Positions 54,441 to 61,878 of a DNA stretch of 64,000 nucleotides are shown here, piece after piece (position 1 is the stretch's first letter; every line of letters begins with the position of its first letter). The translations under genes and the position numbers were made by a program. Source of the DNA: Acidobacteriota bacterium (GTDB lineage: Bacteria > Acidobacteriota > Terriglobia > Acidiferrales > UBA7541); the NCBI GenBank assembly GCA_003225295.1, contig QHYZ01000070.1, positions 1 to 64,000 of the forward strand. Reading direction: 5' to 3'. The notes under the pieces are model-generated. The model did not search any database and was not told where the DNA came from. It saw only the letters and a list, made by a program, of their open reading frames with translations.

Positions 54441-55820
54441 ATGAGCAAAGCAATGAAAAGCCTGAATCGCCGTCAATTCCTGCGCACCAGTGCCGCAGCT
54501 TTAAGCTTGGCGACACTGCCTCGCGCGCAACAGGTTGGTCCTAAAGCGAAGCGCGTCGGCCTGATTGGATGCGGTTGGTATGGGAAGACGGACTTATTTC
54601 GGCTACTCCAAATTGCGCCTGGCACCACTCCCGTCGAAGTTGTCTCGTTGTGCGACGTGGACCGGCGCATGCTAGCGGAGGCGGTCGAGTTGGTTGCCGA
54701 CCGACAAGATTCGAGAAAGAAGCCCCGCAGTTTCAATGACTATCGGGCCATGCTGGCGGAAAAGGATCTGGACATCGTGTTGATCGCGACTCCCGATCAT
54801 TGGCATTGCCTGCCCATGATCGCAGCGGTGAAGGCGGGCGCGGATGTCTACTGCCAAAAGCCCATCAGCGTTGACGTCATCGAAGGCCAGGCCATGTTGG
54901 CAGCGGCCCGCAAATACAACAGGGTGGTGCAGGTCGGGACGCAAAGACGGAGCACGCCACACTTGATTGATGCCCGAGACAAAGTGATCCGCGAAGGCAA
55001 ATTGGGGAAAGTCGGGCTAGTGGAAATCTACTGCTATTACCACATGCGGAACGAAAGTAATCCACCGGACACGGCTCCGCCCGACTACCTGGATTATGAA
55101 ATGTGGACCGGTCCCGCTCCCATGCGGCCCTATAACCCGCTTATCCACCCGCGAGGTTGGCGGGCATTCATGGAGTATGGCAACGGCATCATCGGCGACA
55201 TGTGTATCCATATGTTCGACATGACGCGTTGGATGCTAGAGCTGGCCTGGCCCAAGCGCATCAGTTCGAGCGGGGGAATTCTGGTGCAGCGCCGCAGCAA
55301 GGCCAACATTACAGATACGCAGATTGCTACGTTTGAATACGATGACCTAAAGATAGTGTGGCAGCACCGTACCTGGGGGGATGCTCCGGACCCGAAGTAT
55401 CCCTGGGGCGCGACCTTTTACGGCGACAAGGGCACACTGAAGGCCAGCGTGTATAGTTACGATTTCAACCCTTCGGCAAAAGGCGAGCGTCCCATTCATC
55501 AAGACGTTGTCTACGAATTGGATCAGTATCCTGAGGACAAAACAGAAAAGGATCTCGAGAAACATTGTGCGCCGGCGATTCGCCAGCATATGAAGGACTT
55601 CATGGCCGCAGTGGCGTCAAGGGGAAGGTCGGTGGCCGACATTGAGCAGGGTTATATCTCCACTGCCAGTTGTATTCTGTCGAACATTGCCATGAACCTA
55701 GGGCGCACACTGACGTGGGATGCGCCAGGTCAATGCGTGGTGAGTGATGATGAGGCGAATCGAATGCTGCGCCGCGAGTACCGGAGTCCATGGCTACACC
55801 CGACCGCCGACACCGTCTAA
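54441..55820 (+). CDS. Gfo/Idh/MocA-family oxidoreductase, Tat-type signal
   Basis: A 459-residue dehydrogenase-like protein. The ATG at 54441 has AAGGAC upstream; a TTG at 54426 is in frame. Tat signal: LNRRQFLRTSAAALSLATLP. Rossmann motif RVGLIGCGWYGKTDLFRLLQ, then VVSLCDVDRR and DIVLIATPDHWH; the EKP motif is CQKPISV, with Glu replaced by Gln. The substrate domain includes WRAFMEYGNGIIGDMCIHMF. It precedes an AGE epimerase pseudogene by 32 bases, and the pair probably formed a sugar-conversion operon. About 270 bases upstream show no clear promoter. Confidence 0.87.
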   Translation: MSKAMKSLNRRQFLRTSAAALSLATLPRAQQVGPKAKRVGLIGCGWYGKTDLFRLLQIAPGTTPVEVVSLCDVDRRMLAEAVELVADRQDSRKKPRSFNDYRAMLAEKDLDIVLIATPDHWHCLPMIAAVKAGADVYCQKPISVDVIEGQAMLAAARKYNRVVQVGTQRRSTPHLIDARDKVIREGKLGKVGLVEIYCYYHMRNESNPPDTAPPDYLDYEMWTGPAPMRPYNPLIHPRGWRAFMEYGNGIIGDMCIHMFDMTRWMLELAWPKRISSSGGILVQRRSKANITDTQIATFEYDDLKIVWQHRTWGDAPDPKYPWGATFYGDKGTLKASVYSYDFNPSAKGERPIHQDVVYELDQYPEDKTEKDLEKHCAPAIRQHMKDFMAAVASRGRSVADIEQGYISTASCILSNIAMNLGRTLTWDAPGQCVVSDDEANRMLRREYRSPWLHPTADTV

Positions 55821-55852
55821 CCGGGGCGAGTTCGTCCAACGTAGGAGAGGCG

Positions 55853-56571
55853 ATGCGACCTAGCGCTTCGCTGTCTTGCAGATATATTTTTCGAGCGGTT
55901 GTGCTGGCTATGACGAGCTGGGCGTGCACCGGTGTGCTGGGTGTGCCTCCTCTGTTGCGCGACGCACAGGCCGCCACAGCCAAAACGGGGGCTTATCTCC
56001 CGGCAACGAGAGAGAACTACTTGAAGTGGGCGGACGAACGGAAGCGATGCTGCGCAAGGATGTGCTGGAGGTGTGGTTCCCGCGAACGGTTGATAACGAG
56101 AACGGCGGATTGCGCTCCAATTTTGCGCGCGACTGGACGCCACTCGCGAGAGGTGACGGAAAATTTTCTGTTTTTCAGGGACGCATGACCTGGATTGCTT
56201 TACAGGTGGCTATGCGAAGGCCCGAGCTAAAGGAGCAGTTTCTGGCCATCGTTAACCGGGGCGTGAACTACATGAGCGACGTAATGTAGGACAAACAGTA
56301 CGGCGGATTCTACTGGGGCCTCAGCGATAAAGGTGAGACCTCTTCGTACTGCACCGATGGAAAGTGGCGCTTCATCAAGGAGGACCAAATCGATTCCCAG
56401 TTCCACGGCGTATATGAGTTGACCGGCACAAATGGGAAAGCGACGTCTCAAGATAAAGGGCGAATCTGGAAAGCTGCATACCATGACGGTCGCGCGCTGC
56501 TGAATGTTACGGAGCGCTTGAGAAGGCTGGCGAGACCAGCACCAGGTGAGTTACCGAAAGGTGGACCGTGA
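55853..56571 (+). pseudogene. AGE-family epimerase remnant (frameshift, deletion, amber stop)
   Basis: The family (N-acylglucosamine 2-epimerase fold) interconverts sugars. From ATG 55853 (GGAGAGGCG upstream) a signal peptide and ATRENYLKWADE are read. Near 56030-56045 the sequence shifts frame to AMLRKDVLEVWFPRTVDNEN and continues through RMTWIALQVAMRRPELKEQF. A TAG at 56287-56289 replaces the Trp codon of DVM-DKQYGGFYWGL. After LSDKGE the frame jumps to KWRFIKEDQIDSQFHGVYEL and ends with the normal C-terminus IWKAAYHDGRALLNVTERLR. Most of the (alpha/alpha)6 barrel is missing, yet both ends remain. It converges on the S51 peptidase gene. Confidence 0.75.
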
Positions 56572-56592
56572 GAAGCGCTGGATGGCAAAGTT

Positions 56593-57744
56593 TTAATACC
56601 TGCAGGCGTGCTCACTGAGTCTATCACTATCGATAGGACGTGCCAGAATCTTGAACTTGTGCGACCCATCCAACCGTGCGGGGTAAAGGTTTTGTCCCAG
56701 ACTGTATAGGTTAACTTCACACTCCATCTTGAACTGCATTGGCGGGTGCGCGCCGTCTTTGGATTCAAGTACGCCCTGGCCGACTGTTTTGACTGCTGAT
56801 TTGGCCTGGGAGCGGGTGGCGGCAGTGACTGTTAATGTAAGCGGATAGTCTTCGGTCCGCTGGTCCATCGTTGAGCGGGTTGTCAAATTGAAAGCCTGAC
56901 CGGACGACAAGAGATAATAGGATGCTCCACGGTGTTGCTTCCCATCATGAATTACGACCTGACCGCCGACGACGAAAAAGGAATCGCGATGCACAACGAT
57001 TGCCGCGCTCTCATCAATTCCGATCCCCAGCAGTTCTGGGTGTGCCGATATGACGGCACCGAGGTCAGCTCTGCGACCACGGGTGTTGACGTGCTGGTCG
57101 ATAGCAGAATTGGGCAGCAAACCGAAGCCTGTTTCATGTCCGGGAGACATCATAATAGTGTTGTCGCCATTAGGGTTTCCAGCATTCCCCGGTGCGCCTC
57201 GAACTAGGAATGATCCCTGAATGGTCGCCCCGGCAGACCCGCCGCCTACCACACCACCCCGCGCGACGAGAGCCTTAATCTCCCTTTCGACGGCTGTGCC
57301 GAGGTAGGCGTCCACAAGCCTCCATTGGCGTCCACCTGTCACCCATACACCTGAAGCATGTCGCAGGGACTCAACAAAACCCGCAGAGTTTGCCTGCGCG
57401 CGGTCTCTTGTATGCAGAACGGCGATATGCCTTATGTCATACTCGTTCTGAAAAGACTGTCTGAGGTTGTCCACGTCGATTTCATTATCAGAAAGTGCTG
57501 TTGGGATGACTACGAAGTTGGCTTGTGGTCCGCCAGCCAAGGCCACGAAACGCTCTTTGACCTCATTCGTCACTGCACCGCCGCCTTGAATTATCAACCA
57601 GCCGTTGGTCGGGCCGACCGTTTCAGAGCCTGTTTCATCCTTTGCGGTGTATCCGTCTGGGCGGCTAATGGCCTGCAGATGCGCGATGGCAAGCGGGAAG
57701 AGCAAGAACGCGAATCCGAAAAAGCGCGATACGGTACTGTTCAT
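56593..57744 (-). CDS. Secreted S51-family peptidase (cyanophycinase-like)
   Basis: A 383-residue exported protein with a signal peptide (FFGFAFLLFPLAIAHLQAIS). The fold is that of peptidase E/cyanophycinase: NGWLIIQGGGAVTNEVKERF, FVVIPTALSDNEID, GVWVTGGRQWRLVDAYLGTA and VVGGGSAGATIQGSF, in which Ser near 171 is the expected nucleophile. LLPNSAIDQHVNTRGRRADL and LGIGIDESAAIVVH follow as in cyanophycinases. The C-terminal 90 residues are extra. AGGAGC precedes the ATG. Whether it cuts cyanophycin or another aspartyl-isopeptide is not known; no cyanophycin synthetase is in the window. Confidence 0.85.
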   Translation of the reverse strand: MNSTVSRFFGFAFLLFPLAIAHLQAISRPDGYTAKDETGSETVGPTNGWLIIQGGGAVTNEVKERFVALAGGPQANFVVIPTALSDNEIDVDNLRQSFQNEYDIRHIAVLHTRDRAQANSAGFVESLRHASGVWVTGGRQWRLVDAYLGTAVEREIKALVARGGVVGGGSAGATIQGSFLVRGAPGNAGNPNGDNTIMMSPGHETGFGLLPNSAIDQHVNTRGRRADLGAVISAHPELLGIGIDESAAIVVHRDSFFVVGGQVVIHDGKQHRGASYYLLSSGQAFNLTTRSTMDQRTEDYPLTLTVTAATRSQAKSAVKTVGQGVLESKDGAHPPMQFKMECEVNLYSLGQNLYPARLDGSHKFKILARPIDSDRLSEHACRY

Positions 57745-57881
57745 AATGATTGCTCCTGACTATTCTCCACGATCGCCAAGGCACCGAGCAACTCACAATG
57801 ATCTGGGACAAGACTGTCGAGGCAAAGACTTAGGGAACTGCGTCGAATTGTTCTGGAAGTTTGCTCGCAAGAGCGGCGGCG

Positions 57882-58517
57882 CTAAAACGTCAGTCGACCT
57901 CCGAGCTCAATCAGTCGCGCATTGTACTGGGACGCGCCGATATACGACCACAGGTGTACCACGTTGCCATTCTGATCTTGTGCCACGACGCCAGGAGAGA
58001 GCACCGCTAGCAACGTGGGGACGTGGCTCATCGAAGGCAACTCGGCGAGTTCTTGAGACGTGATGACGGTGCCAGAGGTGGCGGAAGTTGTGTCGATTAG
58101 TGGTGTTGCCGAGGTCACTACGACCGATTCCATGGTCGAGCCGACTTCGAGTCCGACATCAATTTCTTTGCTGTCCGCCGTTTGCAGCGTGATGCCGCGA
58201 CGCTCCATAGTTCTAAACCCGGATGCCGTCACGGAGAATTGGTAGGCGCCGGGCAACAGATACTCGACAATCCAGTTCCCTTGAGCGTTGGTTTGGGTCT
58301 GCCGTTTGACCCCGGTATCGTTCGACATCACAACTACGATTGCGCTCGGCACTGCGGCACCCTGCGGGTCGGTAACTCGCCCGCTTAATGTTGCTCGGGC
58401 CTCCTGCGCCAGCGCGTGGCGTGGCACGCAAAGGCAAAAAACCGCTAAGTGACCCAACGCCAATAGGCATCGGACAGTCGCTTTTCGTCGAGCAACTCGG
58501 TCTGAGAACGTGAGCAT
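57882..58517 (-). CDS. Mini TonB receptor: N-terminus joined in frame to last barrel strand
   Basis: A 211-residue product that starts like an Oar-like receptor: signal region ALGHLAVFCLCVPRHALAQE, regulatory domain RATLSGRVTDPQGAAVPSAI and the start of the plug (SQELAELPSMSHVPTLLAVL). After VVHLWSYIGASQ it jumps to YNARLIELGGRLTF, which is the C-terminal barrel strand with the terminal Phe. A normal relative would have about 800-900 residues between. The deletion is in frame, so the protein could still be made and exported, but it cannot form a barrel. GAGGG lies a few bases before the ATG. Most likely a recently eroded receptor gene. Confidence 0.75.
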   Translation of the reverse strand: MLTFSDRVARRKATVRCLLALGHLAVFCLCVPRHALAQEARATLSGRVTDPQGAAVPSAIVVVMSNDTGVKRQTQTNAQGNWIVEYLLPGAYQFSVTASGFRTMERRGITLQTADSKEIDVGLEVGSTMESVVVTSATPLIDTTSATSGTVITSQELAELPSMSHVPTLLAVLSPGVVAQDQNGNVVHLWSYIGASQYNARLIELGGRLTF

Positions 58518-59082
58518 GGGGCAACCCTCGGCTTCGTTTCCACCATGGACGATGTCGGGCGCGCATACTTTGTAAGATTCTTGCCGCCTGTCAATCCGTA
58601 CTTTCCCCTAATATGCCGGCGGTGCTTTCCCTGACGCGGAGCAAGCGGCGAGGACCACGCTATGCGGGTTGGTTTTAATCCGGCGGCTGAACCAGGCAAT
58701 GTGCCCGGCGAAGAGGACTTGCCGCCGTGGCCGCTCGCAGGTTTTACCCGTGCAGGCTGGTTACGGGAAGCCTGCGGAATTGGGGACTGCATCTCCAGGA
58801 TTGGCCAGACCCAGAAAGCACGATTCACTTCCTCAGACAGGCAGTGAGGAAAGTGGAGAAGATTACCCTGGAATCTGCCTCGGAGAAAGTAGCTGGAAAA
58901 CGCGTTGTCCGGGCCAGATGCTGATCACGAAGCAGGCCCTCGATGGTGCCCATGAAACCCCAGCGGAGCGCTTGGATGGGAATGTTCGGTGCGAGTTCGC
59001 CCTTAGCGTCTCCTATCAGCACAGTTTGTCGCTTTCCCCAAGCATGCTGGTAGGGAGCAGAGGCGGCCACCGGAAAAGCGAA
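58518..59082. other. Intergenic stretch, no supported gene
   Basis: I see no gene or recognisable repeat in this 565-base stretch between the mini receptor and the DUF4382 gene. Open frames on both strands lack ribosome sites and have no domain I can name. Confidence 0.4.
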
Positions 59083-59108
59083 GGGCGCCGGCATGAAAGC
59101 CAGCGCCC
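59083..59108 (-). terminator. Terminator-like hairpin after the DUF4382 gene
   Basis: GGGCGCCGGC pairs with GCCAGCGCCC around a six-base loop (nine of ten pairs). On the minus strand the stem is followed by TTCGCTTTTCC, a T-rich tail, as expected for an intrinsic terminator. It lies about 30 bases after the stop of the minus-strand DUF4382 gene. Confidence 0.55.
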
Positions 59109-59139
59109 CAGGGGAGGCTCAACATCAGATGACTTACTT

Positions 59140-60636
59140 CTAGTCGCTGGTGCCAGAAGACATGGAGCGCTTGACCACCTTTTCGGCAGCCATGGTCGGC
59201 ATGGTCATGGTGTTGAAGAGTGGCCCGCGAACGGAAACCACGTCCCCAGGCTTTAAGGAACTAAGGCCGGAAAAGGTTTGGTCTTCTTCCGTTTCGAACT
59301 GCGTGGTGGCCAGGACGTCCACCTGGATCGAGGTGATCCCCGCGTTCGTGAAAAACGACGGGAGGTTGCCCAATGTGAATGTCTGGGGGTTGCTGCCGGT
59401 GTTGACGGCTGTGACCGTGCCGGTCACCCTTGACGGCTCCAGCTGCACCTGGTCAACCGTGACCATCAGGTTGGGAGGCGTGCCGGTCGGTGCCCCAGTC
59501 GGATGAAGGCGGACCTCCTGCCCGACCATGAGGTCAGCGGTGCTCGCGAAGTTGAGTCCTGACGGAAACATGAAGCCGCTGGTGTCGATGGAGAAGGTCG
59601 CCTGGGGCGCGAGATTGATGGTCAAAGGAGCGCCCATCGAAAAGCTTCCCATCTCGTCGCCACCGCCGAAGGACTCCTCATCAAAGAGAACGATCTGGAA
59701 GCTACTCGCTCCCGCACTTACCGAGGTGACCGTGCCTGCGAAAGAAATCTGATTGGGAGGCTGAAAGAATTTCACCTCGAAAGCAAGGAGTGAGCCATCC
59801 GGCTTCATTTTGGCGTCCACCTTGACAATTTGGCCCGTTTGCAAGCAGGAGAAATTCTCGGCGCTGCAAGACGTTCCAAAATCGAAATGTGTGCTGCTAT
59901 CGGTGGCGATAGTGAAAGAAGGGCCGTTCATTCCGCTCTGAATGGTGAAGGTATGCATGGTTTGGTCAATCGACGCTACCTGGCCGATCAACTCCATGTC
60001 CTCATCGCCCTGGTCTCCGCCGCTGGAATTCGGCGGTGGGAGCTGCACCAGACTGACCGTGGGAGTTATGGAAAGGTCGCTTTGTTGAATGGAGGTGTCT
60101 AAATTAAAGTCCAGTTTCAGAACCACCGGGGAATTCATGGTCAGAGTAATCGGGAACGGCGTGGTTGGAGCTTCGACGGTCACCGAGGATTGATTGAGCT
60201 TGGGATCGAACTCACACACTTGTTGATCGGAGCAAGTTTTAGTTCCGAGAGTGAGCGTCGTTCCAGTCTGGTTTTGGATAGTCATTCGAGGGTTTGCAAA
60301 CGAGACCATCAGGCCGCTGTAAGCCCCCGTTGGGACATTCCGGCTCGCCAAGAGTGCCGACTCTGTTTGCAAATGCTCGAGCTCAATGTCCTCGGGCTCG
60401 CTGAGCATTGAAACCGGCTGGCTGCTGGAATCGCTGGGTTGAAGAGCAGCGCCGGTCACCTCAATTTCAAAAGAGAGCACGGTCACGCCCATCGGCGGAT
60501 TGTCGTGGATCGTCAGAGAAACCTGGGACATGCTTGCGCCCAAAGGTGTTTGCGTTGAGCTCATACCGCCACCACATCCGGCCAACGCAATGGTGACAAG
60601 CAAAAGCGGTCCGAGACACGAAATAACCTTGCGCAT
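59140..60636 (-). CDS. DUF4382/DUF5666-type lipoprotein
   Basis: A 498-residue predicted lipoprotein. The ATG at 60636 has GGAGGAGCATCT upstream, and the N-terminus is VISCLGPLLLVTIALAGCGG with a lipobox (LAGC). The first 170 residues (SQVSLTIHDNPPMGVTVLSF) match the DUF4382 pattern. Later parts contain repeated small beta domains of the DUF5666 kind (IGQVASIDQTMHTFTIQSGM, FAGTVTSVSAGASSFQIVLF, VTGTVTAVNTGSNPQTFTLG). Function is unknown; such proteins are abundant in Acidobacteriota. It ends at a good terminator hairpin. A longer upstream frame exists, but no start there has a ribosome site. Confidence 0.82.
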   Translation of the reverse strand: MRKVISCLGPLLLVTIALAGCGGGMSSTQTPLGASMSQVSLTIHDNPPMGVTVLSFEIEVTGAALQPSDSSSQPVSMLSEPEDIELEHLQTESALLASRNVPTGAYSGLMVSFANPRMTIQNQTGTTLTLGTKTCSDQQVCEFDPKLNQSSVTVEAPTTPFPITLTMNSPVVLKLDFNLDTSIQQSDLSITPTVSLVQLPPPNSSGGDQGDEDMELIGQVASIDQTMHTFTIQSGMNGPSFTIATDSSTHFDFGTSCSAENFSCLQTGQIVKVDAKMKPDGSLLAFEVKFFQPPNQISFAGTVTSVSAGASSFQIVLFDEESFGGGDEMGSFSMGAPLTINLAPQATFSIDTSGFMFPSGLNFASTADLMVGQEVRLHPTGAPTGTPPNLMVTVDQVQLEPSRVTGTVTAVNTGSNPQTFTLGNLPSFFTNAGITSIQVDVLATTQFETEEDQTFSGLSSLKPGDVVSVRGPLFNTMTMPTMAAEKVVKRSMSSGTSD

Positions 60637-60886
60637 AGATGCTCCTCCTTCGAAAGGCACGCCAAGAATTCGGAAAGAGGGCTGTTGCTGGGTAGGATTT
60701 ACGCATTCTAGCCCGGGCAAATCATTGCCGGCAAGGAGCTTTTGGTACAGGCCAAGGACAGGTAGAACGTCGAGGGGTAAGAGCTTTTTCTGGAAGTTGT
60801 TGGACAAAAGAAGTAGGCTCTGCGCTGAAACGATTGACCTTCACTGATTATCCCGCCCCATCGTGGTGATGGCCGGGAGGATGTTT

Positions 60887-61495
60887 ATGTGGGTTGTCCT
60901 CTTATTTTCAGCTGTGTGCATTACCATTGTTGCGGTCCGCCTCTTCTTTGCCCTCAAGCCGGCCCGCTCGGCGCCGGTTCGGAAGGAACTCGATGACACC
61001 AGGACCGCTGCTGCCAGCGCTGGTCAGGCGGTCAGCAGCAGCGCGACCGCCGACACCTTGCCGGGCGCGGGCGCCCTTCAGGATCAGAAAACACCGAGAG
61101 AAGAACAGGCGGTTCCCGCCAACACAGGTGGGTCTCTTTCGGGCGCAGATGCTCGCGGCCTGACAGGCGTCGAGGTTGCAGCCGCTCCGGCTGTCTCCAC
61201 TGACACTAACCGGGAGAAATCTGCGAGGAAAGGAATGTGGGTCGATAGCCACTACTGCTGGGTGGTGCTCTGCAAGAATCATTGGTTTCATCTTCGGCAG
61301 AACCTTTTCTTCAGGCATCGAATCCCCCTTGCCGAAACCGATCCCCTCGCCCCTCGCCCTTCTCTCGATGGCCCCTTCAGGGTCCGGTGCGATGACTGCC
61401 GCAAAGAGTATCTCTATAAACCCTCGGCAGTGCTCAGATTCGAACAGGAGCTTCCTGACTCTTTCACACCGCATCCGCTATTTCGAGATTGTTAG
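60887..61495 (+). CDS. Membrane-anchored protein with C-terminal CxxC domain
   Basis: A protein of about 202 residues with one N-terminal membrane helix (WVVLLFSAVCITIVAVRLFF), a low-complexity Ala/Ser/Thr linker (about 40-120) and a compact C-terminal domain. That domain has WVDSHYCWVVLCKNHWFHLR and later VRCDDCRKEYLYKPS, so paired cysteines could bind zinc. The ATG at 60887 fits GGGAGG six bases upstream; in-frame starts at 60863, 60869 and 60881 are alternatives. The region is divergent from the DUF4382 gene. I do not recognise a named family and assign no function. Confidence 0.65.
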   Translation: MWVVLLFSAVCITIVAVRLFFALKPARSAPVRKELDDTRTAAASAGQAVSSSATADTLPGAGALQDQKTPREEQAVPANTGGSLSGADARGLTGVEVAAAPAVSTDTNREKSARKGMWVDSHYCWVVLCKNHWFHLRQNLFFRHRIPLAETDPLAPRPSLDGPFRVRCDDCRKEYLYKPSAVLRFEQELPDSFTPHPLFRDC

Positions 61496-61878
61496 GGCTG
61501 GTGGAGCAAACCCGCACTGCTTTCTTCGCGAGGCACCGTTCGCGTAGTTTCGTCGTCCAGGACAGCCGCCGCCTGACACTTACATCTTAACGGAAGAACG
61601 CGCCACGAAGTCGCGCGGCCTCAACTGGCATGGAGCTCGCCAGGAGGCGCAATCGCGCGGTGCGATCGCGATGGTGCTGAAAACCGCCGAGCAGCAAGCC
61701 TTGTCGTAATGTACGATAACGGTCGATGGGGGGGCTCGCGAGCGGCACCCCAGGAGGGCCGATCGCTGCGAGCCAGGTCTTTGTCAGCCTAGAGGGCCGG
61801 TGCTGCACCTGCCCTAACCTGGTTAGAGGAGTCTAAGAAGTAGGGCCTCCGGAGAGTTCACTAGGGGAAGAATCCAAA
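61496..61878. other. Intergenic stretch, no supported gene
   Basis: Apart from the ribosome site (AGGGGAAG) near its right end that belongs to the next gene, nothing was recognised in this 383-base gap. A 73-codon minus-strand frame (61587-61808) has no family resemblance. Confidence 0.4.

Noticed and set aside
16118-56289. TAG recoding (amber read-through) to explain in-frame stops
   Set aside because: Intact neighbours such as brnA (16623), the TPR gene (36476) and the CxxC protein (61493) end in TAG, one of the four interruptions is TGA, and several of the same genes also have deletions or frameshifts.
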